IMG/VR virus record: IMGVR_UViG_3300028008_001548
Span: 1 to 29,392 of that record
Source: a virus
DNA length: 29,392 nt
Reading direction: 5' to 3' (one strand)
Positions 14,627-25,326 of this stretch are shown here, piece after piece. The notes under the pieces are model-generated. The model did no database searches and had not been told where the DNA came from. It worked only from the letters and a program-made list of their open reading frames with translations. Position 1 is the first letter of the stretch; every line of letters starts with the position of its first letter. A program made the position numbers and the translations under genes.

Positions 14627-17600
14627 TTATAATCCTACACCCTTGCCATATGTTTGCAACTCTTGTGCTTGTAATGAGCCTGGGCTGTTTAAAATTGTAT
14701 CACCAAGTGTGTTATATTGCAATTCACTTGGATCATCATTTGCAAATGTAAGTTGAGTTTTATCAACTTGTATCACCGATGTTCCGTTGAGGGCAGAAAC
14801 ATTAAATGTTCCTAGTACACCTCGCTTAGTACAAGATAATGTAGTAGCATCTAATATTGTATAATCAATTAGTTCGCCGCCTACATATGCTGTGCCTGTT
14901 TGATCAAACGAGCTTGTACTAACTACTTGTATTATGTTAGCACTTGCCGTAAAGTCTGCAGTCAATGTTGTTTCGTTTGCTTCTGTTAATGCATATGATC
15001 TAACAAATCCATCTGATCCGATCATATGTGCAAATGTTCTAGAGTTATTGTTATGTGTACTACCTGCTGTATTAGTTTGTACACCAATACTTAATCTTTC
15101 AATTGGACTAAGTTTAACGTATCCATTACGTGGCAAGCCATCTAATTCTTCTATATAATTAAATGCTTGAGCTTCTGTAAAGTCTACACCGTACACTATC
15201 TCGTTATCTGGTGTAGTTGTAAAGTCTGTCAGTACTGTTGGACTAAACATATCAGTTGGTGTGTCGCCTTCATTAAAGTCTTCACCTTCGTATACTATTC
15301 CGCCACCAAATTTATTTTCACTTGATGTATCATTGATATTCATAGTAATATGTGTTTTATGTTCTTGTTCAGTAACTGTTAACATTACATCTTCTAAGTG
15401 CGTATTTTTTGCAGTAATACTACTTAACTTAGTGTGATATGGTTTAACTTCATGTATATAACCTAGTATATCATTTGTTTTATCTTTTCTGTATTTTCTA
15501 CTTTGTGTTCTTATTTGGTCAACTAAGTCTAGTTTGATATATGTAGTTTTCTTAATCCAGTTAGTTTGTTCAAACGAACTCAGTACATAATGTATCACAC
15601 TAAAGAAGAAGGTATTCATCTTTAATACATTGTAAGAAACAAACATATCTTTATACAATGCTTCGATTAGTGTTTCCCAATACTCTGCAATGTCTGCCTG
15701 GTCATATGGCCATGCATCCCATGACTCAACATCCCATCCACCTGTTGCTACTAATAATTCTTCATTAAACTGAATAGTATTATTAGACTTGTAAACTAAT
15801 TCCCATGCTAATATTTCTTTATTATATGCGTATGTTTCACTTCTGTCAAGCTGTACTTCTGTATCAAATATTTCATACTTAACTACCGAATGTAGAGTTT
15901 TGTCAATTGTATTGAGGTCTTTGTATTCATTAATTTTTGTAGTAAAGTTATAAGTTCCGTGATATGTACTTGATACATAATCAGACCATATCCACAAGAA
16001 TGAAGGGAAATTATTTTTGTTAAATGTTCTATCCCATGTATCTTTATACTCGTCTGCTAAATTAATATTTTTCATTAGTGAGTTAATTGTTATTATTGCA
16101 TTTCTTCTTGCATCGGATAAATCTTTAAACCAAGTTTGTCCAATTTCTATTTCATCTCCATACCTATTAAATTTATGTAACGTATAGAATGGAATGTTTA
16201 CTTTGTTAGAGTCTCTTCCTGCAAAGTTACGTTTCATTCTATCAATATAGTATTCAGGTATTGTATCTGAATCCTTAGCAATAAGTGTCCATTCGTTATG
16301 TGAACTATATTTGTTACCTGCCTTATTAATCTGTAGTACTGTTCCTATATCGTCTATGTAGTAATTAATATTATCAACAATAAATTCTTTATCACTGATA
16401 ACTGCAAACCAACTAACACCTGCATTTGTTGGATCAGCAATAATGTTTGCTACATCGTATGCTGATAATATTCTACTATCTTCTATTGTTGTTTTATTTT
16501 TAACCCAGAAGTAATAAACAGTATCATATGCATTAGTTCTAACATTCCATTCTTGTTCTGTTGTATAATAATAAAGTGTTTCTTTTAATGTGTTGTCGTA
16601 TTTTGAATAAGCTTCACCTGTTGCAGGTTTACCAAACATTTCTTTTTGATTAGTAACTTGCTCAGCGTACTCATCTGGCGAAACTGTTGACTTGGACCAT
16701 TCCCAAACTACTACTTCACTGCCTGGGTATAATTTACCCCAATAGTTTGATTTGTATACAGAGTCACCCTGATCGTAATCGTAATAACGAACTTTACTTG
16801 TGTCCCACCATCTTGTACCTACTTGGTCGTTGCTCCATGCAACCTCAACATCTGTATATTGGTTGTCATCTGTTGATGTTGTGTACACTGCATTGTCTGT
16901 AAAGTTACTGTAGTCTAAATTCTGCTGTGCAACACCCGGCAAGATCTTTCTCATAGGATCCCAAATTTCTAGTTGTATTTTTGATTGATTATTAGTGTGA
17001 CTATAAATTAATACACTGTCTATATCTGTGTTAGTAGGTCTTGTAGTTGTGCTTCTTACATCAGTGTATGTTACTTTCTCAACTGTACCTGTTCCTGATC
17101 CAATTCCAGTTGCAGTGAATACAGTGTTAGGTTCACTGTCTGCAGCTCCAATTGATGTAAAGTTAGTATCACCTGTTGTGATAATTCTATATGTAGTGCC
17201 AGTTACTGTATTTGCAACTGATTCTGTATTATACTGTGATACTGTATGCACATATGTTCCTCGTACATTGTCTTTGTTATTAACAAATACAGTTGTACCA
17301 GTAGGCAAGTTCCAATCAGTTGATGAGACTGCTAAGTTTTTCTGCTCAGTTGTTTCAAATCTAGTAGTAACTAATGGCATAACTGAAACTGCATTACCGC
17401 ATGATTCAATATATTCATCTATATAAAATATTTTATTGTTTGATCCAATTTTAGTTACTTTATGGATACCATCAATGTTAGGTGTAGTTGTTGTGTTTAG
17501 TAGTTGTACGTAATCGCCCACTTTTAATCCATGGTCAACATTTGTTGTTACTTCTGCATCGTTACCATCAATACTGGCTGTTCCTGCACATATACCGCAT

Positions 17601-20600
17601 GTAGTTGGATTGTCTGTTACTATGTTTATAGCTTCATCGGGTTTGGTATACAATGTTTCGTTGCCTGGAGCAGCATATCTTTGTGTGACTTGAAGTACAT
17701 TCCAACTCCAAAATTTTGTTTCAGTTGATCCCACTGTACTGTTTACAAAATCACTATCATCGGATATTAATATATTATATAATGCTGGGTCCAGCGACTG
17801 ATCAACTCTAGTAAATTTTGTCTGGTGTGGAGTGCTGCCAGTGTCCCATTCATTATCAACATTAACTTCTGAAGACGTAACTGTTCCTGTTGGTAATCCA
17901 ATTACTGTGTTAAAACTAGTGTCGCCTAAATCAAGTGATGCATTTGTAGATTCAAATTTAATTCTATTTCCAAGTCCAATAACAGTAACGCCTGTAATAC
18001 TATTAAGCGTAAGTTGTGCTTGTATTTGGCTTGCTGCTTCGTCATAACTAACCGGTACCGGAACTTGTAAACTTGTACCAGGAGTTGATGCTGATAGTCC
18101 TAATGATGTTAGTACATTTCCTGACATAACTAGTGGTGAAGTGTCTGATCTATTAGATTGTGTTATGACTATGTTACCAGTTATTACACTTGCTGAAATA
18201 TAAGTAAGCAATGAAGAACTTGTATTGTTAATTTGGTCTCTAACTTCTTCAACAGTTAAAACATCTGGAGCTTCAACATCAGTAACATCTTGCTGAACAT
18301 TAATACCAGCTGGAGGTAAATCTAATTGTGCATTTGTACCATTACCGAGATCTGCGTCTAATATTAAACGTTCTGTGTGATCTGAACTTTGAAAACTTAG
18401 TGTTATTCTTTGTGTACCATTTATTGGTGTAAGAGAAGTTGTTAAGTTAGGAATATTATAACTATCAATATGAGTTATAATTTCTGATTGAGTCATTGTA
18501 TCAACTTGGTGTACTAATACAACTACGATATTATCAACCCCTACACTTGGAGCCGTTGTAAATGTAATGTTACCTGCTCCTGTGTCTACACTATAATCTG
18601 CTGGATCAGTTAATAACACTCCATCAACTGTTACAGAACTAACATTATAGTTATTAGGCCTTGCTCCTAATAACGGTTGCGAGAGAGTAAATATTGTTTC
18701 AATTGCATCTCCTGTAAATGTTTCTGTTATATTGCCTGGAGTAGTATCAAAGTCAACTACCTGAGTTGTGTCTTGTACGGTGTTGTTTGCAAGAGTTTTT
18801 CTAGTTGTAATACTTATTGAATGGTTTGTAACACCTGTAACAGGATCAGAAAAGTCTCCAGTTCCATCTGCATATATTACTGCTGGTCCATTTATTGTTG
18901 GTACTAACTTAATCTTATTAAATGTAATTGGCGCTCCATTTATTACCAATGTAGATGATGCATCACCTGTTATTGGAACATATGTATGTGAGCCATCATT
19001 TCCATTAACTACAACGTTAGCAAAACTTTCGTCATTTTTTATAAGTGTAGTAGGTATGCCTGCAATATTAGCCTGTGTTCCATTTGGAATAATTGCAGTA
19101 TCAGTTGCTCTTCTAGAAGTTACTTCAATACTTGATGATACTTGTGTTACTCCAGTAAACTCAACGTTACATTCCCATAACTCACCGTTCATTCTTACTT
19201 GATCACCTAGACGATAACTTTTGTTAGGAGCCCATGTTTCGATATTAGCATATTCGGCTGTGCTATCAAATACCGATGATATATCAGATGTGCTTAAAAC
19301 TCTGTATGTTGTTTCTGTTTCTAATGCTTCACCACCTGTAAGTATGTCACTGTTTGATTCATCGTAGCTTAATGTATCAAATGTTATTGATTTATTGTTA
19401 ACAATTCTTTCGTTAATATTATCTTGATCTGCGTCAATGTATGCATCGATTACATTAGCGTCTGATTGGAAGTTAGGAGCAGATGCTCCGGTATTTAATG
19501 ATATAGTTTGAGGAGAAGAATTAATATCACTTGACACTATTTCTATTTCTAGTGGATCTTGTAAATCGTCATTTCCTAAAACAGACTGTCTAAACATGTA
19601 TTGTTCATATGCAGATATAGTAGTCTCATTGAAGTTTAATATATTACTTTTACCTATATGCTCTATAGCACCGCGTGTACCTTTTTCTTTTATCATTCCC
19701 TGATAATAATTAGTAAGAATGTTTTCATTAAGGCCCAAACCTTCTAACAACAAACCTTCTGTTTTTCCAATTGTTATGTCTTTGGCTTTTCCAAAAGATC
19801 TATTAAACTCATCTACGTCTGTTCTATACAAGTCATCAATGCTTTGTACTGCACTATCAAAGTTTTGTATAATATGATCGTCTGATACTAAGTATCCTGG
19901 TGCTTTTTTCTCACCATTCCAGTTTTGTGTTCGTTGTCCACATAAGCATAATCTAGATTGCATACTATCTTTAACGTCATCAAACAGTGTTATTCCTAAC
20001 GTTGTACTGTCTTCAATTATAACTACATGTTCAAAGTCTAGCTCTGCACTAGTGATACTTCCTATAAATTCTTTACTTTTTGTTTCCACTGAAACTTTAC
20101 CGTCTGTACGTGTAATACCTAATTTTGTATTTTCTATTTTTATAGAATCACTTGACAGTATGCTATTGTTATTATAAGTTAGTGTATTAAACTCTGACAC
20201 ATGACCATGAGCTGGTGTGTACTTTAATTTTCTACCTATTTGTAAAATATGACTAAATCCAACTTCAGCAGTAGTAGTCCATGTAACAAAGTCGTATGCT
20301 GATGTGTTTCCATCATACTGTAGCTCGTATCCGTTAACACGCATCCATTCCCAATATCCTCTAATAAAGTTATACACATCTTGTATTTTTGTAAACTCAG
20401 CATCATATTCTACTATGCTAGGTGTTACAACAAATTTATTATAACGTCTTAATGTTTGATTCAAAATCTCAATAGATACATAATCTGTTGGGTTAGTAAT
20501 ATTTGGTTCAAGGAATTTAAATTCTCTAGTATTATGATTTATACCAGATACTTTATATCCTGTTAATGTTTTTGTAATAGTTAATGCACTTGCAGTAATT

Positions 20601-23600
20601 AATTTTGATACTGCACCTTTATACATTTCTACATTGTAGTCTGCATCGCCTAGTATTACACATCCTTGTTCACTTGTTTCTGTACTTAGGTGTAGTAGGT
20701 GTTTACTTGTAAAGCCACCTAATTTGAATACTAATTTAGTATCCAAGTTACCATAATGTTCTTCTAGTATGTTCTCACGACCATGTCTAGTTAAAAAGTT
20801 GTACTGTGCTTGTGCTATACCATTTGCAACAAAAGAAACAGTATTAAGTTTAACATCAAAGTCTATGCCCGATGGGTCTGCATCGTTGCCAGCATATGAA
20901 ATAATATATTGTCCTACTATGTCTAGTGGACGTTCAATCATACTTATTGCAGTAATAGTGCCAGGCCCAGATGATTCTGTAATTTCAAAATTAGCTCTGC
21001 CTAGTGTACTATCAAAGTCGTCAAGTAGTTGGAAGAATCCGTTATTTTCAAATGTGCTAGGTGACGAGCCAGGTTTAATTTTTATAGATGTGATAGTTTT
21101 TCCATAAACTTTATTAGGTGTTTTAAATGAATGACTTGATGGTAATAATCTATCATAATGAGTTATGCTTCTTATTAGTGAATTATGTTTACTAATACTT
21201 CCTGGTTGAAAAAAGTCTGACCATGCTTTTGTTGGGTTTAACTTTAACACACCGTCTAGTAATAATGATCTGCCTATATCACTTGATCTCCATTTAAATT
21301 CAACTGGTCCCCAATCTCCAAATACAAATTCTTTTTCTTTATCTACATTTGAAAGAGATGATGTAGGATCTAATACTGTGCTAGGATCTTGTAATGTGCC
21401 TGTTGTAGTAACTGGGCATTGTGTTGACCAATTCCATGTGTGTCTTGCAAACAACGGTACATGTGTTTTTGGTAATCCTGGTTCCGATGTTAATCCAGTT
21501 TTTAATGCAACTATTAGTTTATCACGTTTTGTTGGATCTGTCCAACTGTAGTGCTTATCCCACCAAGTTGGTTTAAATGCGTAGCCTAGCATGTGCCACG
21601 GAGTAATATGTGGTGTACACGTTCCAAATATATGTGTGTATGCACCTTTCCAATGTCCTGGCAACTTGTCTGTAAAATCGCCTCCTGCTGATAGAGTACT
21701 ATAGTTCCATGTACTGCTATCATTAGCATCATAGTAGTTACTAGAATTTAATGTTTTAATATTATTGTTAGTTGTCCATTGGTAATAATGTTTTTCTAAA
21801 TAGTTATTTAAATCGGCTAATTCATACCATGTGTTGTGATGAGGTGCTGGCAAATATTTAATCGGGCTATGGTACTTTTCTAAGCCTACGTTAATTACAG
21901 AAGAACTCTTATACATATTATCTTCTTTAACAAGACCATTATATATACGTTTTTCCATCTCAAATATTACTGCATTAGCAGGATCAAAACTTGCACCTGC
22001 ATTAACATTTTCTAAATCTTTTCCAGTTACATCTATTTCAGTACCATCATGTGTATACAATATATTGTTATTAACTTGTGGCTCTGTAGCAAATCCTAGT
22101 CCTAGCTTTACTAAACTAGCAGGAACAAAACACCAGTCGTCCATGCCTGTCCAGTACACTTCTAACATTGGGTTAGTAAGTTTACTATCCAATGGCTCAT
22201 ATGATAGTATTAATTTAATAGTGTTTCCTATCATTGTATAGTCTTTGTCTTTTATAAGAAGCTTTCGTACTTGTGTTTCATTTCCATTATCTTGTGTTAA
22301 GTAAACATACACATGGTCACGTATATTAACGTCTCCGTTAAATTCAAACCTTGTATTAAATGTTTTGTTTTGTGTAGTATCTATGTCTCTTAATATAAAT
22401 TCTTGTCTATCAGCTGATTGAAGTACAAGCATGTTTGAGTTGGTATAAATTGGTTTTACTTTTGTTACTGAACCAATAGCATTATCAGTTAATTGTTGTA
22501 TTGTCATAGCGCCGGTTTTGGTCCAAATTTTCCTTGCCGCATCTGATACTCGTTGTCTAAATGCAACAAACTCTGTACCCTGTTCGAGTAACGAACCAGT
22601 AATAGATAGCTTAGTATCAGCATAGTTGATATCGTGCATTATACTTAGATCTTCGTGTAAAAAGATTGTACCGCCATAATATGGAGTATGTGGAACGCTG
22701 GCATAATTATTTTCGCCAAATGTGTTATTATCAAATCCTGGCATAACATTTAGTTTGTCTTTCCAATGATTTAAAGTTTGACTAATTGTAAATGTTTCCA
22801 ATATATCATTGTTTGCATTATGTTTGTGTACATCTGGCATGCTTACATTAAGTGTACTATTATTTAGATCATTGTTAGTCCATTCAAAATCAATTAAGTC
22901 ATTTTCTACAAGAATACTTTGATCTAATGTAATCGAAGAATTTGTAACTGTAATATTACTAGGAGATATTGGATTCCCATTTTGTGTTATTTTGTAAAAT
23001 GGTTGGTCATATTGTTTTGACACAATAAAACATTGTACCAATTCGTTGTCTAGATATATATCAAAATATGTGTCGTTACTTGATGCACTAGTTGTTAATG
23101 TTGTTATGCTTCCAGAAGATGTATAAGTGTCTACCCACGAAGCTGAGTTATCTGAAATAACAGATCCATGTGATTTTATGTATAAAGTGTCTCCAGTCAG
23201 GTTAGTAAATTTAATTTCTTGACTTTCGCCTACTGTATATACTTGGTGTGTTTGATCTATTAAGTTATTATTTCCACTGATATTTTTTCTTGTAAGTACA
23301 AATGTCTCAAGTTCTTGATGAACAACAAATTCATCATCCTGTCTCCAGTTATCCCATCCATACGGTATTACAAAAGAATCGTCAGCAGCATTAATTTTAT
23401 ATTGTTTGTGTTCGTGTGCGCCAGCAGGATCACCAGATGGTGCATATATTGATTTTAATACACCATGTTGTTTAAACAAATTAAAACCAATTTGATCTTT
23501 TGAATATGTTCCTCTTGAATACTCAGAATTTGCATAATTACTATAATATTTTTGTGTTATAATAAAGTTTTCAAATTCATACTCAGCTCCCTTTGGAGTG

Positions 23601-25324
23601 TCTTTATAACTTAATGGAAATCCTAGTTCAGTGTCGTTTGCGCCTGTTCCAATTTTGTAGCCAAATATTTTATCTCCATCAAACTTTTTACCATTTATTG
23701 ATCCTAGGTAGTTTCCGTAGTGATTGTAAAAGCTATAAAGTGGATTTTGATTGACTGTGTGCTTTTGTTGAGCAAATTTAATTTTATCTGTGAAATACAT
23801 GTCTGCATTTTTATATGTAGTGTCGACGGCATTATTAATAGTAAATGTGTCATTTTCTTCTAGTACTATGTCTGTGCCACCAACTACATAAATTTTATGA
23901 TCAGTTCCTGACGGAATATGATTATCAACATATACATATGTTTCACCTGCTCCGGTTGGTACACTATCATTTTGTTTAATACCGTGTGTAACTGCACCAA
24001 CATACTGATCTTGCTTATATCCAGCATGGGTATAAAATTCAATTGATGCATTAAATTCAATAATTGGTCTAAGTGCTATTCTTTGTTTATTTCTTATTTC
24101 AGTAAAATCATATCCAGTGATTAATTCTTGTAGTTTATTAATTGTGCTTATGTTTACCCAATGATTATTTCTACTCCATGCAGATTGATATGAGTCATTT
24201 TTGTTAACAACAATGTAATCTTTGTCTGGTGAGATTACTATACCATCGTTATACATTAAATTATTATCCGGTGATAGTGTTGTTTCTGCTAAAGTAATTT
24301 GTTGAGTAGTTGCTGGTAATATAGATACGTTGCCAGTAGTAGCATTAATTGTTAATGAAAATATATCATTATTGTTTGTTCCACTGCCATGTGTCCAGGT
24401 GCCTGTAAATTTTACAAGTATATCTTTATCAAGAACAGTAGTGTTAGATTCTAACTGTGGGAAATCAAACCCATCAAAGAATGGTAATCTACTGTTAACA
24501 GGTGTATTATTATAATCATCTACTAATTGTTCTGGAGTACTACTTGCTCCATATGCCGAGTTTAATTCTGCATTGTATAATATTTTATTAAACCATACAC
24601 CGTTTGCAGAAACACTGTGCTTAACATTATTTTCATATACTCGACTTATACCGTCATTGCTGATATATTCACGTAATGTATATTTTGATACACTACCTGT
24701 AACAATATATGTTTTGTTTAAAACGTCAGTATGCCAACCACTGCCAGTGAACTTAATAAGCATTTGATTTTCAAGTACAAAAGAATTATTATCATCTGTT
24801 ATAGTTGACATGTTATTAGTATTAATTTCTGTTAATGGATTTACTGTACTTCCTGTATATATACTTTCGTATATAGGCAACTCTTCTACCCAACGATAGT
24901 TTACATAGTTAACAAATTTATCAATATCAATTGGTGGGTTAAATCCATACTTATGTGAGGCGTATGCAGAATTATAATTATATGTACTAAAGTTTTGATT
25001 GATTGAATGAGCTACGTCATCAAATGTAATAGTGTTTGTTGTTTTTCCTGAGTTGTTATATGCAACAATTCCAGGAGAAAGTTGTGTAGTTCGTTGCAGG
25101 TCTTTATAAACTTTTGGTTCTAAGTATACATCACCACTTTCAGCTACATCACCTTTTCTACTACCAACAAATACATCTATATCATCTAATGGTCCCTTTG
25201 ACACCATTTGATCTAGTGTACTGTCTAACCAATTTTTATTTAAGTCTGTTTGAAAAACATTTGGTAAAAAATTACTAGTTTTTATATTATTGACTTGTTG
25301 TTTGCCTGCTTTTTTCTTAGCCAT
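14627..25324 (-). CDS. Giant baseplate/virion protein, probably at the gp7 position
   Basis: A 3565-residue protein directly downstream of gp6. The N-terminus (SNFLPNVFQTDLNKNWLD, then STLDQMV, about 17-41, and YGFNPPIDIDKFVNYVNYRWV near 145) is a signature I recall from very large structural proteins of marine T4-like phages, often annotated as baseplate wedge initiator. T4 gp7 is about 1032 residues, so this is over three times longer, and gp7 identity rests on gene order. Visible modules are a CBM5/12-like motif (W2031 to C2052), a Thr/Ser/Val-rich beta region at about 1975-2500, an HGLKVGDYV module, repeat copy C (2706-2748), and a GGELIDYTILDATTLSCTKRG module near 3477-3506. An AGGA upstream supports the start, which lies 2 bases after gp6. 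Some modules may face the host. Confidence 0.72.
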   Translation of the reverse strand: MAKKKAGKQQVNNIKTSNFLPNVFQTDLNKNWLDSTLDQMVSKGPLDDIDVFVGSRKGDVAESGDVYLEPKVYKDLQRTTQLSPGIVAYNNSGKTTNTITFDDVAHSINQNFSTYNYNSAYASHKYGFNPPIDIDKFVNYVNYRWVEELPIYESIYTGSTVNPLTEINTNNMSTITDDNNSFVLENQMLIKFTGSGWHTDVLNKTYIVTGSVSKYTLREYISNDGISRVYENNVKHSVSANGVWFNKILYNAELNSAYGASSTPEQLVDDYNNTPVNSRLPFFDGFDFPQLESNTTVLDKDILVKFTGTWTHGSGTNNNDIFSLTINATTGNVSILPATTQQITLAETTLSPDNNLMYNDGIVISPDKDYIVVNKNDSYQSAWSRNNHWVNISTINKLQELITGYDFTEIRNKQRIALRPIIEFNASIEFYTHAGYKQDQYVGAVTHGIKQNDSVPTGAGETYVYVDNHIPSGTDHKIYVVGGTDIVLEENDTFTINNAVDTTYKNADMYFTDKIKFAQQKHTVNQNPLYSFYNHYGNYLGSINGKKFDGDKIFGYKIGTGANDTELGFPLSYKDTPKGAEYEFENFIITQKYYSNYANSEYSRGTYSKDQIGFNLFKQHGVLKSIYAPSGDPAGAHEHKQYKINAADDSFVIPYGWDNWRQDDEFVVHQELETFVLTRKNISGNNNLIDQTHQVYTVGESQEIKFTNLTGDTLYIKSHGSVISDNSASWVDTYTSSGSITTLTTSASSNDTYFDIYLDNELVQCFIVSKQYDQPFYKITQNGNPISPSNITVTNSSITLDQSILVENDLIDFEWTNNDLNNSTLNVSMPDVHKHNANNDILETFTISQTLNHWKDKLNVMPGFDNNTFGENNYASVPHTPYYGGTIFLHEDLSIMHDINYADTKLSITGSLLEQGTEFVAFRQRVSDAARKIWTKTGAMTIQQLTDNAIGSVTKVKPIYTNSNMLVLQSADRQEFILRDIDTTQNKTFNTRFEFNGDVNIRDHVYVYLTQDNGNETQVRKLLIKDKDYTMIGNTIKLILSYEPLDSKLTNPMLEVYWTGMDDWCFVPASLVKLGLGFATEPQVNNNILYTHDGTEIDVTGKDLENVNAGASFDPANAVIFEMEKRIYNGLVKEDNMYKSSSVINVGLEKYHSPIKYLPAPHHNTWYELADLNNYLEKHYYQWTTNNNIKTLNSSNYYDANDSSTWNYSTLSAGGDFTDKLPGHWKGAYTHIFGTCTPHITPWHMLGYAFKPTWWDKHYSWTDPTKRDKLIVALKTGLTSEPGLPKTHVPLFARHTWNWSTQCPVTTTGTLQDPSTVLDPTSSLSNVDKEKEFVFGDWGPVEFKWRSSDIGRSLLLDGVLKLNPTKAWSDFFQPGSISKHNSLIRSITHYDRLLPSSHSFKTPNKVYGKTITSIKIKPGSSPSTFENNGFFQLLDDFDSTLGRANFEITESSGPGTITAISMIERPLDIVGQYIISYAGNDADPSGIDFDVKLNTVSFVANGIAQAQYNFLTRHGRENILEEHYGNLDTKLVFKLGGFTSKHLLHLSTETSEQGCVILGDADYNVEMYKGAVSKLITASALTITKTLTGYKVSGINHNTREFKFLEPNITNPTDYVSIEILNQTLRRYNKFVVTPSIVEYDAEFTKIQDVYNFIRGYWEWMRVNGYELQYDGNTSAYDFVTWTTTAEVGFSHILQIGRKLKYTPAHGHVSEFNTLTYNNNSILSSDSIKIENTKLGITRTDGKVSVETKSKEFIGSITSAELDFEHVVIIEDSTTLGITLFDDVKDSMQSRLCLCGQRTQNWNGEKKAPGYLVSDDHIIQNFDSAVQSIDDLYRTDVDEFNRSFGKAKDITIGKTEGLLLEGLGLNENILTNYYQGMIKEKGTRGAIEHIGKSNILNFNETTISAYEQYMFRQSVLGNDDLQDPLEIEIVSSDINSSPQTISLNTGASAPNFQSDANVIDAYIDADQDNINERIVNNKSITFDTLSYDESNSDILTGGEALETETTYRVLSTSDISSVFDSTAEYANIETWAPNKSYRLGDQVRMNGELWECNVEFTGVTQVSSSIEVTSRRATDTAIIPNGTQANIAGIPTTLIKNDESFANVVVNGNDGSHTYVPITGDASSTLVINGAPITFNKIKLVPTINGPAVIYADGTGDFSDPVTGVTNHSISITTRKTLANNTVQDTTQVVDFDTTPGNITETFTGDAIETIFTLSQPLLGARPNNYNVSSVTVDGVLLTDPADYSVDTGAGNITFTTAPSVGVDNIVVVLVHQVDTMTQSEIITHIDSYNIPNLTTSLTPINGTQRITLSFQSSDHTERLILDADLGNGTNAQLDLPPAGINVQQDVTDVEAPDVLTVEEVRDQINNTSSSLLTYISASVITGNIVITQSNRSDTSPLVMSGNVLTSLGLSASTPGTSLQVPVPVSYDEAASQIQAQLTLNSITGVTVIGLGNRIKFESTNASLDLGDTSFNTVIGLPTGTVTSSEVNVDNEWDTGSTPHQTKFTRVDQSLDPALYNILISDDSDFVNSTVGSTETKFWSWNVLQVTQRYAAPGNETLYTKPDEAINIVTDNPTTCGICAGTASIDGNDAEVTTNVDHGLKVGDYVQLLNTTTTPNIDGIHKVTKIGSNNKIFYIDEYIESCGNAVSVMPLVTTRFETTEQKNLAVSSTDWNLPTGTTVFVNNKDNVRGTYVHTVSQYNTESVANTVTGTTYRIITTGDTNFTSIGAADSEPNTVFTATGIGSGTGTVEKVTYTDVRSTTTRPTNTDIDSVLIYSHTNNQSKIQLEIWDPMRKILPGVAQQNLDYSNFTDNAVYTTSTDDNQYTDVEVAWSNDQVGTRWWDTSKVRYYDYDQGDSVYKSNYWGKLYPGSEVVVWEWSKSTVSPDEYAEQVTNQKEMFGKPATGEAYSKYDNTLKETLYYYTTEQEWNVRTNAYDTVYYFWVKNKTTIEDSRILSAYDVANIIADPTNAGVSWFAVISDKEFIVDNINYYIDDIGTVLQINKAGNKYSSHNEWTLIAKDSDTIPEYYIDRMKRNFAGRDSNKVNIPFYTLHKFNRYGDEIEIGQTWFKDLSDARRNAIITINSLMKNINLADEYKDTWDRTFNKNNFPSFLWIWSDYVSSTYHGTYNFTTKINEYKDLNTIDKTLHSVVKYEIFDTEVQLDRSETYAYNKEILAWELVYKSNNTIQFNEELLVATGGWDVESWDAWPYDQADIAEYWETLIEALYKDMFVSYNVLKMNTFFFSVIHYVLSSFEQTNWIKKTTYIKLDLVDQIRTQSRKYRKDKTNDILGYIHEVKPYHTKLSSITAKNTHLEDVMLTVTEQEHKTHITMNINDTSSENKFGGGIVYEGEDFNEGDTPTDMFSPTVLTDFTTTPDNEIVYGVDFTEAQAFNYIEELDGLPRNGYVKLSPIERLSIGVQTNTAGSTHNNNSRTFAHMIGSDGFVRSYALTEANETTLTADFTASANIIQVVSTSSFDQTGTAYVGGELIDYTILDATTLSCTKRGVLGTFNVSALNGTSVIQVDKTQLTFANDDPSELQYNTLGDTILNSPGSLQAQELQTYGKGVGL
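17081..17209 (-). repeat. DTDF-type repeat module, copy C (43 residues)
   Basis: Residues 2706-2748 of the giant baseplate protein. It contains TGTTYRIITTGDTNFTSIGA and then NTVFTATGIGSGTGTV. It has the same length as copies A and D. Confidence 0.85.
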
Positions 25325-25326
25325 TA

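Noticed and set aside
18768-19202. A 144-codon plus-strand frame
   Set aside because: It is a shadow of the Thr/Val-rich region of the giant protein, with no Shine-Dalgarno context or recognisable domain.
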